Shown here: positions 1-8,679 of the stretch, piece after piece | Position numbering within the stretch: the first letter of the stretch is position 1 | How the letters are laid out: each line of letters starts with the position of its first letter | Source: an uncultured Lactobacillus sp. | GTDB taxonomy: Bacteria > Bacillota > Bacilli > Lactobacillales > Lactobacillaceae | NCBI GenBank assembly: GCA_946477855.1 | Contig: CAMKZU010000005.1 | Coordinates: 1-64,000 of the forward strand | DNA length: 64,000 bases | Direction of reading: 5' to 3' | Position numbers and translations under genes: made by a program | Notes under the pieces: generated by a model | What the model was told of the DNA's origin: nothing | Seen by the model: the letters and a program-made list of their open reading frames with translations, nothing else | Databases searched by the model: none

Positions 1-351
1 AGAAGAAGGACAAAGAGCGGGACAATCGAGAAATAATGGCTGAAATCAAAGCTATCTATCAAGAACATAAGCACCGCTATGGCGTATTACTGTAGAACTT
101 AGGCGTCGCGGTTTATTAGTCAATCAATGTCACGCAAGGGCAATTCGCTTGATGATGGGTTAATGGAAGGCTTCTTCGGGATACTCAAACGAGAAATGTT
201 TTATGGATTTGAAAAGCAGTTTAAGAATCTCACTGAACTGGAAGATGCGATTAGAGACTACATTGAGTATTACAATCAGAAAAGAATCAAGATTAAACTA
301 AAATACACGACTCCGATTAAATATCGGAATCGTGCGTTAGGTCTTGCTTAA
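1..351 (+). pseudogene. IS3-family (IS150-like) transposase OrfB remnant with frameshift and internal deletion
   Basis: Translates as KKDKERDNREIMAEIKAIYQEHKHRYG, then (after a frame change) ITVELRRRGLLVN, joined directly to QSMSRKGNSLDDGLMEGFFGILKREMFYG...YYNQKRIKIKLKYTTPIKYR. The central DDE core between these motifs is missing. Confidence 0.85.
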
Positions 352-416
352 TAATAAAATGTCTAACTTTTTAGTTGCACTTCAAAGTCTGAGGGTTTAT
401 TTTTGATTGAATTTGC

Positions 417-1688
417 CTAAATAATGGCAGCGATCCATTCGCTAACTTTAATAAATATCCAGCCAATCCAAGTTGTAGCTGAGCCGACAATGTTGGTTAT
501 TGAACTAAAAGATTTAATCGAAGTAACATTTGCTTGTAAAGCCGCTTTAGTAAATTCGGGTGCAATAGAAGTACCAATATAAAAGATGGTGATGATAATT
601 AATAAACCCGAGATAAGCATTCTGAAAATGTTACGATTGCAAAATGGTGCAACCAAAGCAAAGAGAAACATTAGTGAGGCTAAATCAGCAAAAGGCAGCA
701 CCTTATTACCAGGCAAAAGAAAGGCTAAAATTATTGCCAGTGGCAAGAGTAACAGTCCTGTTGAAAGCACTGATGGATCATCAATTAGTAAAGCGGTATC
801 CATGCCAATGTAGAATTTTCTTTTAGGAAACCAATCCTTCAATTTGGCATTAACGTGATCCTTAACCATTACGAGTCCAGATACTAATACGTTAACAACT
901 ATGGGCAATAAGTACATTGAGGCAGCGATATTAACGCCTAATGTTAAAATCTTAGAAAAACTATAATTTGCCAAGATGCCCATTAATACACCAATAATTG
1001 CTCCAAAGCTGATTGGTTCGCCAAGTATGCCCAGTTTTTTGTTGATAGTTTCAGGATCTAACTGGATTTTATTCAAACCAGGGATATGTTCACAGATCCA
1101 ATTACCAATGATACCGAAAGGCACCCAGGCCAAACATGTTAAGTGGGGAAAAGAAATACCATTTAAGTCCTTATTAGGAAATTTCTTTTGAATGATAGGT
1201 TGTGTGATATCAGCGATGATTAAAGTCAAAGTGTAAATAATCCAATCAGCAATAATAGCGATCCAGTAATTATTGGTCCCGGCGTAGATAACGGCGCCAA
1301 CTAAGAGGAAGATCCAAAAATTGAAGATATCAAGATCAACCGTTTTAGTTAAATTTAAAAACAATAAGATTGCATTTATGACTAAAAAGCCTACTACTGC
1401 AACTAACATAATTGGCGAGCCCCAGCCGATAGTAGACGCCGTTCCCCAGCCAACATCTGTGACAGTGAGCTTTAAGCCTAGTCGTTCAACCATTGCTTTA
1501 GATGCTGGACCCAAAGCGCCAAGCATCAAGTTAATTACCATTGATACTCCGGTAAAGCCGACCCCAACCAGCATACCTGCTTTAAAAGCTTTTGCAGGGT
1601 GCATTCTGAAGATTAGACCAACGATAAAAAAGATGATAGGCATCATGACGGCGGAGCCCAAACCGATAATAGAATTAATAAAAGCCAT
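417..1688 (-). CDS. PTS galactitol-type transporter subunit EIIC
   Basis: 423 aa, polytopic, GatC-like sequence (MPIIFFIVGLIFRMHPAKAFKAGMLVGVGFTGVSMV). Confidence 0.88.
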   Translation of the reverse strand: MAFINSIIGLGSAVMMPIIFFIVGLIFRMHPAKAFKAGMLVGVGFTGVSMVINLMLGALGPASKAMVERLGLKLTVTDVGWGTASTIGWGSPIMLVAVVGFLVINAILLFLNLTKTVDLDIFNFWIFLLVGAVIYAGTNNYWIAIIADWIIYTLTLIIADITQPIIQKKFPNKDLNGISFPHLTCLAWVPFGIIGNWICEHIPGLNKIQLDPETINKKLGILGEPISFGAIIGVLMGILANYSFSKILTLGVNIAASMYLLPIVVNVLVSGLVMVKDHVNAKLKDWFPKRKFYIGMDTALLIDDPSVLSTGLLLLPLAIILAFLLPGNKVLPFADLASLMFLFALVAPFCNRNIFRMLISGLLIIITIFYIGTSIAPEFTKAALQANVTSIKSFSSITNIVGSATTWIGWIFIKVSEWIAAII

Positions 1689-1717
1689 TTAATAACCTCC
1701 AATTTATTTATTCATGG

Positions 1718-2719
1718 TTATTTTTGTGCACTTAAAAATCTTTCAGCAAATAGTTTTGGAGTATTCTTGAAAGCATCGGCGGTAGAACCAGCTAAGTGCG
1801 AGGTTAAAGTAACGTTTTCCAAGCTTAAAAATGCAGAGTTTGCGGGTAATGGTTCATCGTCAAAAGTATCAATAGCTGCACCCGCAATTTTGCCCTGCTT
1901 GAGTACAGCAATCAGAGCTTTTTCATCGACCAGAGCCGAACGTGCCGTATTAATAAAGTATGCCGTGGGTTTCATTAAATCAAACATATCTTGGTCAATA
2001 ATGTGGTGGGTTTCTTCCGTAGCCCGCATGTGAATTGTAATGATATCGGATTGTCTAATTAGAGCTGAAATGCTGTCGATTTTTTCAGCATAAAGATTGT
2101 TACCCTTAACATAAGGATCGTAAAAAATAATTTTGGCACCAAAGCCCTTTAAAAATTGAGCTACTAGTTGGCCAATGTGTCCAAAACCGATGATTCCAAT
2201 GGTTTTACCACCAATTTCGGGAATATTATCTTTGTTAGGAAAATCCTTGTACCAAATGTCTTCGTGCATTTTGGCATTAGTACGGGCAATATTTCTGGTT
2301 TCGGCTAAAATCATACCAACAGTAAATTCCGCAACTGCTCGTGCATTACGTCCGGCAGTGTTAATCACTTTAATCCCTTTACTTTGGGCATAATCCACAT
2401 CTACATTTTCCATACCACCTCTTAAAACACCTATGTATTTAAGGTTTTGAGCCAGATCAATGACCTGTTTTCCGATTGGCATAAACTGCGTGATGATCAT
2501 GTCATAATCTGCTATTTCAGCTAACAAATTTTGATCAGTAATTTCGACTGCATTTGCTCCTTCTTGCTCAATTTTGATATTGTCGTTTTGCAAACTTTCT
2601 ACAGTTTCATGGCTCCAATCACGAATTTCCACAATGTCGCCGTTTTCTTGAAATTGTGTTAAACCAGCTTTTAACATTTCGGGAGTAATCAAGTTATCTC
2701 CAAATGCTATTATTTTCAT
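1718..2719 (-). CDS. D-2-hydroxyacid dehydrogenase (phosphoglycerate dehydrogenase-like)
   Basis: Rossmann motif GKTIGIIGFGHIGQLVAQFLKGFGAKIIFYDPY and a typical NAD-binding 2-HADH pattern (INTARSALVDEKAL). Confidence 0.9.
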   Translation of the reverse strand: MKIIAFGDNLITPEMLKAGLTQFQENGDIVEIRDWSHETVESLQNDNIKIEQEGANAVEITDQNLLAEIADYDMIITQFMPIGKQVIDLAQNLKYIGVLRGGMENVDVDYAQSKGIKVINTAGRNARAVAEFTVGMILAETRNIARTNAKMHEDIWYKDFPNKDNIPEIGGKTIGIIGFGHIGQLVAQFLKGFGAKIIFYDPYVKGNNLYAEKIDSISALIRQSDIITIHMRATEETHHIIDQDMFDLMKPTAYFINTARSALVDEKALIAVLKQGKIAGAAIDTFDDEPLPANSAFLSLENVTLTSHLAGSTADAFKNTPKLFAERFLSAQK

Positions 2720-2744
2720 AATTATTCTCCTCTTAACTTTCTGA

Positions 2745-3506
2745 TTAATGCATCAGCATTCCACCGGTTAAATCTACTGTTGCTCCAGTCATATAGCTAT
2801 AGACATCGGAAACTAACAGCGTGCCCATTTTGGCAATTTCTTCAGGTTCGACCACTCTGCCCATTGGAATTCTGCTGACATAATAATTAGGATCTTTGTC
2901 AAGATTGGCCTGAATCATTCTGGTATGCATGATACCGATAGCGATATTGTTGCTGTTGATACCGTTTTGAGCCTGTTCTCTGGCAAAAGAGGCATTAAAA
3001 GCTATTAAGCCTGCTTTTGATGCAGCATAATGAGAGTGTCCGGTTGTTGAACCATAGTAAGCGGCCTGACTAGTTACATTTAAAACGTGGCCGCCGTGTT
3101 TTTCCTTATTGGCGGCAAGTGCGAATTTTTGGGCAAGTAGAAATGGTGCCCTAAGATTGGTTTTCATTTCCAAATCCCAATCTTGCTCTTTAATTTCCGT
3201 TACTTTGCCACTTAGCCAGATACCAGCGTTATTAATTAAGATGTCTATTTGTCCCAACTGCTCGTGGGCTTCATCAAACAGTTTTCTGGCTTGATCAACT
3301 TGGGACAAGTCTGTTTTAAAGCCGTAAGCTTTTTGATGAGTCTCTTTTTCTACTTTGTCCAGTGTTACTTCCGGGTGTTCTTTTTCATTTAAATAACTAA
3401 AAGCAACTGTGACGCCTTCTTTTGCTAAAGCTAAAACAAATTGTTGTCCTAAACCTGTAGCACCACCGGTTACTAATGCGTTTTTACCTTGTAGTCCTAG
3501 TTTCAT
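2745..3506 (-). CDS. SDR family oxidoreductase
   Basis: NALVTGGATGLGQQ, NNAG, and YAASKAGL motifs. Confidence 0.9.
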   Translation of the reverse strand: MKLGLQGKNALVTGGATGLGQQFVLALAKEGVTVAFSYLNEKEHPEVTLDKVEKETHQKAYGFKTDLSQVDQARKLFDEAHEQLGQIDILINNAGIWLSGKVTEIKEQDWDLEMKTNLRAPFLLAQKFALAANKEKHGGHVLNVTSQAAYYGSTTGHSHYAASKAGLIAFNASFAREQAQNGINSNNIAIGIMHTRMIQANLDKDPNYYVSRIPMGRVVEPEEIAKMGTLLVSDVYSYMTGATVDLTGGMLMH

Positions 3507-3537
3507 TATTAATCCTCCTTAAAATTAAATTTTGTTG

Positions 3538-5094
3538 TTAGTTAGCTGTTTCTAACTGCGTATTGCCAATATCGTTCCAAACAAAAGATTGGTCTTTAAC
3601 TACTTTTTGATATAGGTCATATTTTTCCTGATAAACTTCTGCTAGTTCAGGATTAGGAGTAATTGTTCTTGAAATATGAACCATACTTTTTGCTGCTGCT
3701 TTAAAGTCGGTAAATAAGCCGGACATTACGCCAGCTGCCATAGCTGCTCCCATTGCGCCGTTTTCCTTAACGTTAACTAGTTCTAATGGCTTTTGAAAAA
3801 TATCCGCAAACATTTGTAACCATACTTGTGAATTAGTGATTCCGCCGGCTATGCGAATTGGAGAAGACAAAACATTGGCATTTATTTTGAGTAATTTTTC
3901 AACGTGAGCTTTATGGGCGAAACAAACACCTTCATAAACTGCATTTACAAATTGGGCTAATGAGGTATCTTTTGAAGCCCCAATGAAGCCGGCAGATGAG
4001 TTCGCAATACCAGCGTTAGAGCCAAAAATGAATGGATAAAAAATCAGTTTGCTTTCCCAAGGTTTAACTGCTGCCACCAATTTTGAGCAATAATCATAGA
4101 TACTATTTTCATCATTAACAATCTTTAACAGTTGGGTATGATCTTTCATAAATGTTTCTGTGAACCAAGTTAAGTTAGAGCCACTTGTAGGTGACGCCTC
4201 AGTTAAGAGATATTCGCCCTTAATCGGATAATCAGAAGTCATAAATAAGTCTTTAACAACTGAGATTTTGTTATCAATGTACTGGTTAATGCTCCAAGTT
4301 CCAGTTACAATTGATAACTGATTGTGTTTAACCAATCCTGTTGAAAGTGCGCTTGCTGTGATGTCAAAGAGCCCGCCAGCTACTGGAGTCCCTTCACACA
4401 GTCCGGTTTTCTTGCTGACAGCTGCGGTGATTTTCCCGCATTCAGCAGTAGAATCAACTAATGGTGGAATCTTTTTTAGCCACTTTTTGATACCGAAAAA
4501 TTCGAATACCTTTTCATCTAATTTTTCTGTGTCCTGGTTAAAAAGTGAGGTGCCACTTGCGTTTGAAATTTCAAAACCTGCCTTGCCGGTTAGCCAATAT
4601 CTGACTAAGTCGGTAATCATGAAGACATATTCTGTTTTGTCATAGACTTCAGGTTCATTTTCATCAAGCCACTTTAAAAGGGCAGCTGGTTGTGAACTCC
4701 AAATAGTGGCATAGGTTCTAGGTCTGACAGCTGTTTCATAATTTTTATCAGCAAGCCATTTTTCGACGATAGCACTAGCCCTATTATCTGTAGAAATAAT
4801 GCCATTGCGCACAAACTGACCATTCTTACCGATTAAATAGAGCCCATTGCCATGACCAGTCATACCGACCCCAGCAATATCTTTAGGGTTAATTTTTGAT
4901 TTTTGCAAAACATCATGAATGACTTGAAAGTTTACTGATCTTAATTCGGACATATCCCTTTCGGTCCAGTATTCATGAGGTGTTAACATTTCCGTATATA
5001 TTGTGGACTTTGCAATTTCATTGCCGGCAGCATCATAAATAGCTGCCTTAGTTGAAGTACCACCATTATCTATTCCCATTAAATATTTGGTCAT
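3538..5094 (-). CDS. FGGY-family carbohydrate kinase
   Basis: 518 aa. N-terminal MGIDNGGTSTKAAIYD and C-terminal RIAGGITNSQVWLQMFADI motifs of FGGY kinases. Confidence 0.9.
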   Translation of the reverse strand: MTKYLMGIDNGGTSTKAAIYDAAGNEIAKSTIYTEMLTPHEYWTERDMSELRSVNFQVIHDVLQKSKINPKDIAGVGMTGHGNGLYLIGKNGQFVRNGIISTDNRASAIVEKWLADKNYETAVRPRTYATIWSSQPAALLKWLDENEPEVYDKTEYVFMITDLVRYWLTGKAGFEISNASGTSLFNQDTEKLDEKVFEFFGIKKWLKKIPPLVDSTAECGKITAAVSKKTGLCEGTPVAGGLFDITASALSTGLVKHNQLSIVTGTWSINQYIDNKISVVKDLFMTSDYPIKGEYLLTEASPTSGSNLTWFTETFMKDHTQLLKIVNDENSIYDYCSKLVAAVKPWESKLIFYPFIFGSNAGIANSSAGFIGASKDTSLAQFVNAVYEGVCFAHKAHVEKLLKINANVLSSPIRIAGGITNSQVWLQMFADIFQKPLELVNVKENGAMGAAMAAGVMSGLFTDFKAAAKSMVHISRTITPNPELAEVYQEKYDLYQKVVKDQSFVWNDIGNTQLETAN

Positions 5095-5106
5095 TTTATA
5101 CCTCTT

Positions 5107-5655
5107 TCATTGCCATAATTTGCTATTACTAGTAGTAATGCCAGAAAATCCTAATCTAAAAATCTGATCGACCATATTTAAAGTTTTAATAAAACCTCCG
5201 GCAAATAATTTAGAACTTATGTTTAATTTAGCTAGATCAGCTGATTCAGCTATTGCTGAACATGCTGGCAAAACTTCAATAGCATCAAACTTATTATTTT
5301 CAAGTATTGCGCCGGTTCTTTTAAGAGAGCGGCTGTCAATTAAGAAAAAACGATAGATCACGTTGAGGCCAATACTCTTTGCAATATTACCTGCTTGAAT
5401 ATTAGTAGTAAAAACACCATCCACTTGGTACATGTTTTTAAGTAACCGCAAGCCTTTTGCATCTGGTGCAAAACCTGCAATTAATTCCAAATGTACAAAA
5501 GCTTTTTTTCTGAATTTATGAACGTACGAAGTTTGCTTAATTAAGTTTCCTATATCAGTGTTACTCAATAGAATAATTGATGCCTTAGACTTACAAGCAA
5601 GTTGCAAAAGTTTTAGCTCTCTAACTGAGGGTATGATTGTTTTCTGGTTCTGCAT
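5107..5655 (-). CDS. GlpP-family glycerol-3-phosphate-responsive-type antiterminator
   Basis: 182 aa. Resembles GlpP throughout: KAFVHLELIAG, DGVFTTNIQ, FFLIDSRSL, DAIEVLPA, FAGGFIKT, GITTSNSKLW. Confidence 0.85.
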   Translation of the reverse strand: MQNQKTIIPSVRELKLLQLACKSKASIILLSNTDIGNLIKQTSYVHKFRKKAFVHLELIAGFAPDAKGLRLLKNMYQVDGVFTTNIQAGNIAKSIGLNVIYRFFLIDSRSLKRTGAILENNKFDAIEVLPACSAIAESADLAKLNISSKLFAGGFIKTLNMVDQIFRLGFSGITTSNSKLWQ

Positions 5656-5714
5656 TCAATTTCCTCCAATTAAATTATTACTAGGCTTTATTAAAGAAAA
5701 TTATTAAGTGGTAA

Positions 5715-6527
5715 TTAGGATTTGGTAGTTGAATATATTTGAAGAGCCTCCTCAACTGTTTTGCCATCATGGACAATTGCAGATAGGGCTGCTACCTTAC
5801 CAACTGGGTTAGGGTCTTGGGTAATATTTCTTCCGGTTGCAATTCCGCAAACTCCAGCTGTCATCAAGTTGTGGACATATTCGAAGTAGGTCTTGTTGTC
5901 AGTTTTTGGTCCTCCCAAAGCAACTGCAGGACGTCTGGTATTTTCTACAATTTTTCTGTCAGTCTCAATATCACCAGTAAATCTGGTTTTAATAACATCG
6001 GCACCGTATTCAACGCCTAATCTTGCTGCCGTTTTAATATAGTCTGGATTATCTGAGTTAGGTTCTTGGTCAGAAACGGCGTAAGAACAAGGAAGGGTCT
6101 CAGCAATCACTGGCACGTTCCATTCCTCGCCTTGTTTTGCGAGCCGCGCTAACATTTTATGAGAAAATTCTTCTCTACCACCTTGACTACCAGGGAAAGT
6201 CATGCAGACAACGCCGCTTGCTCCTAGTTTTAATGCATCAGTGACATCGAAGAATTGTGCTGTTTCAGGAACGCTGCTGTCAAAAACATTAACCGAACCG
6301 TCTACTCTTAGAATCGTCGGCACATCAATTAAGTCTTGCGCAAATAATTGAGCTTGCCCGTATGTAACTAAGGCACAGTTAAGCCCATACTTTAATAACT
6401 GATGAACGCTTTTGACTGAAAAATCTACCCCGTCTGTATTAGCGGAAAAACCGAATCCGTCTAAAGCGACAATAATCGTTTTGCCATCTTTACCAAAAAT
6501 ATTATTTAAACGTTTTGCTTTATCCAT
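5715..6527 (-). CDS. DeoC/LacD/FbaB-type class I aldolase (LsrF-like)
   Basis: TIIVALDGFGFSANTDG, GADVIKTRFTGD, VALGGPKTDNK and GIATGRNI motifs. Confidence 0.82.
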   Translation of the reverse strand: MDKAKRLNNIFGKDGKTIIVALDGFGFSANTDGVDFSVKSVHQLLKYGLNCALVTYGQAQLFAQDLIDVPTILRVDGSVNVFDSSVPETAQFFDVTDALKLGASGVVCMTFPGSQGGREEFSHKMLARLAKQGEEWNVPVIAETLPCSYAVSDQEPNSDNPDYIKTAARLGVEYGADVIKTRFTGDIETDRKIVENTRRPAVALGGPKTDNKTYFEYVHNLMTAGVCGIATGRNITQDPNPVGKVAALSAIVHDGKTVEEALQIYSTTKS

Positions 6528-6561
6528 TTGTAATCTCCTTTTCTAATTGAAGTCAAAAAAA

Positions 6562-6615
6562 GAAGGTCCAAATAAACCCAAGTGCAGAATTCTGCACAGG
6601 TTTAATTGAACCTTC
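6562..6615 (-). terminator. Leader intrinsic terminator/attenuator upstream of the aldolase-GlpP-kinase operon
   Basis: Minus strand GAAGGTTCAATTAAACCTGTGCAGAATTCTGCACTTGGGTTTATTTGGACCTTC followed by U7. Lies between the promoter and the first gene's RBS. Confidence 0.85.
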
Positions 6616-6653
6616 TAATTTTCTCGTTCAGTTTTATATTTTATTACGATGTA

Positions 6654-6682
6654 AGCATAGCAGTATTTGAAAACGCTGTCAA
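6654..6682 (-). promoter_or_regulatory. sigma-70 promoter overlapping a CcpA cre site
   Basis: Minus strand TTGACA-17 bp-TATGCT. Plus strand TTGAAAACGCTGTCA (6667-6681) fits the cre consensus WTGNAANCGNWNNCW. Confidence 0.75.
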
Positions 6683-6773
6683 TAAAATTTGGCAAATTGT
6701 TTTAGTAATAATTTTTCAAAGCAAATGCTATTGCTCATATCGTATAACTATACTATACTTGAAATAGTTGAAT

Positions 6774-6908
6774 ACGGTTTCTTCGGGGCAGGGTGCAATT
6801 CCTTACCGACGGTGACAATTAATAATTGAAGTCCGTGACCCGCGTTTTGCGGTGGAACTAGTGTGAGTCTAGTACCGACAGTTAAAGTCTGGATGGGAGA
6901 AGAACAAA
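6774..6908 (+). ncRNA. FMN riboswitch (RFN element)
   Basis: TTCTTCGGGGCAGGGTGCAATTCCTTACCGACGGTGA...AGTCCGTGACCCGCG...ACCGACAGTTAAAGTCTGGATGGGAGAAGAAC matches RFN conserved blocks. Confidence 0.95.
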
Positions 6909-6971
6909 CAAGATTAGACAGAAAACTCGCGTCGTTATTAAACTTCGCTGAAATCTTATTTGATGAATAAA

Positions 6972-7009
6972 AAATAAGCCTCGTTGATAAAAACAACGAG
7001 GCTTTTTAA
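6972..7009 (+). terminator. Intrinsic terminator downstream of the FMN riboswitch
   Basis: AAGCCTCGTTGATAAAAACAACGAGGCTTTTTA. Confidence 0.9.
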
Positions 7010-7027
7010 TGCTTAGGAAGTGAGATA

Positions 7028-8089
7028 GTGCAAGACAAGGATTATATGCAAATGGCAGCCCAAGAAGCTGTGAAAGCAGAAGGGATGACTTGGACTAATC
7101 CATTAGTTGGTGCGGTTTTAGTTAAAAACGAGCAAGTTTTAGCAACGGGCTATCACCATCAATATGGCAGAGAACATGCTGAAGTGAATACGTTAGCGCA
7201 TTTATCTGACCCTAAAGAGGCTCAGGGAGCAACCTTGTATGTCACTTTAGAGCCCTGCAGTCATTATGGCAAACAGCCTCCTTGTTGCAAAAAAGTAGCC
7301 GAAGCTGGAATCAAAAGAGTAGTTATCGGTCAGGTTGATCCTCATCAAATTGTAGCAGGTAAGGGCATTAAATATTTAGAAAGTCATGGTGTTCAGACTG
7401 TGGTCATTGGTGGCACTGAAAATTTAAATGTTGCGTATAACTTTTTTTATCGGCAAAAAAGACCGTTTGTAACACTTAAATATGCAATGTCAATTGACGG
7501 CAAAATTAATGCTGCGGGCAAAACGAGAACGCTTTTGACTGGGGATGCAGCTCAAATAGATGTGCAAAAGTTGCGCCTGCAAAACCAAGCAATTTTAATC
7601 GGGGCCAATACCTTACGAATTGATAATCCGCTGTTAACAGTTAGAATTAAGAACTTACCACAGCCACCAATTAAGATTGTGTTAACTAGGGATGCTAATC
7701 AGCTTGATTTTTCCAGTCAGATATTTAAGACACGTGGTGAAATTTGGCTGTTAAGTACAACCAATTTGTCGCAAAAAGTAGCTGAAAACGTTCATTGCTA
7801 TACTTCAACTAATTGGACACCAACAAAAATAGTGCAATTTTTAGCTGAACATGAAATTCAGTCACTATTAGTTGAAGGTGGCAGCAACGTACAGGCTCAA
7901 TTTGTGGCAGCCGGTTTGGCGGACGAGATAGTAACATACTTAGCTCCTTTAGTTTTAGGCGGCACTGGTTTACCAGCTGTGTTTGGTCAGCCTGCAGCAA
8001 CAAAAAGTGACTATCAACTTTTGGATGTTAAGAGATTCAATCAAGATATCAGAATACGCGTGAGGAGAAAAGAATGTTTACAGGAATAA
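7028..8089 (+). CDS. ribD: Bifunctional diaminohydroxyphosphoribosylaminopyrimidine deaminase / 5-amino-6-(5-phosphoribosylamino)uracil reductase
   Basis: Deaminase zinc motif HAEVNTL...TLEPCSHYGKQPPC; first gene of the rib operon. Confidence 0.95.
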   Translation: MQDKDYMQMAAQEAVKAEGMTWTNPLVGAVLVKNEQVLATGYHHQYGREHAEVNTLAHLSDPKEAQGATLYVTLEPCSHYGKQPPCCKKVAEAGIKRVVIGQVDPHQIVAGKGIKYLESHGVQTVVIGGTENLNVAYNFFYRQKRPFVTLKYAMSIDGKINAAGKTRTLLTGDAAQIDVQKLRLQNQAILIGANTLRIDNPLLTVRIKNLPQPPIKIVLTRDANQLDFSSQIFKTRGEIWLLSTTNLSQKVAENVHCYTSTNWTPTKIVQFLAEHEIQSLLVEGGSNVQAQFVAAGLADEIVTYLAPLVLGGTGLPAVFGQPAATKSDYQLLDVKRFNQDIRIRVRRKECLQE

Positions 8090-8679
8090 TTCAGGCAACA
8101 GGCACCATTACTCGTATAGAGATTAATGAACAACATGCCAGATTGGGCATCTGTGCTTCTGCATTAACGCCAGCAGATTTGCCATTAGGAGCAAGTATTG
8201 CCGTTAATGGTATTTGTTTGACTGTTACCGATTGGAGCGATAATGACTTTGCGGTAGACGTGATGCCGGAAACGATGAAAAGGACAAATCTAGGCCATTT
8301 ACAAAAAGGTAGTTTGGTAAATTTAGAGCCCGCACTAGCACTGAACGGCAAACTAGATGGTCATATTGTTGCGGGTCATGTTGATACCACAGCTGAACTG
8401 GTAATAAGAAACGAAAATGAGAATTCTATAGAATTAGAATTCGCAGTACCACATAAGTATGCTCCCTTTATTGTTGAAAAAGGGTCGATCGCTATTGACG
8501 GCATCAGTTTAACCGTCACGATGGCAGAGAATGATCATTTTGGCGTAAGTTTAATTCCTTATACCATTCAAAATACTACGCTTGCACATTATCAGGTCGG
8601 TGATAAAGCAAATATTGAAGTGGATATGATTGGTCGCTACGCAGTTAAGCAGATTCAGGCTTGGAAAAAAGAATTTTGA
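8074..8679 (+). CDS. ribE: Riboflavin synthase alpha subunit
   Basis: MFTGIIQATGTI start; duplicated lumazine-binding domains. Confidence 0.95.
   Translation: MFTGIIQATGTITRIEINEQHARLGICASALTPADLPLGASIAVNGICLTVTDWSDNDFAVDVMPETMKRTNLGHLQKGSLVNLEPALALNGKLDGHIVAGHVDTTAELVIRNENENSIELEFAVPHKYAPFIVEKGSIAIDGISLTVTMAENDHFGVSLIPYTIQNTTLAHYQVGDKANIEVDMIGRYAVKQIQAWKKEF

Noticed and set aside
1321-1692. 123-aa plus-strand ORF antisense to gatC (and many similar antisense ORFs in the track)
   Set aside because: Complementary to a well-supported CDS, low-complexity composition, no RBS or family motif.
6748-6996. 82-aa minus-strand ORF in the track
   Set aside because: Lies opposite and across the FMN riboswitch; constrained by RNA structure, with no protein-like signature.
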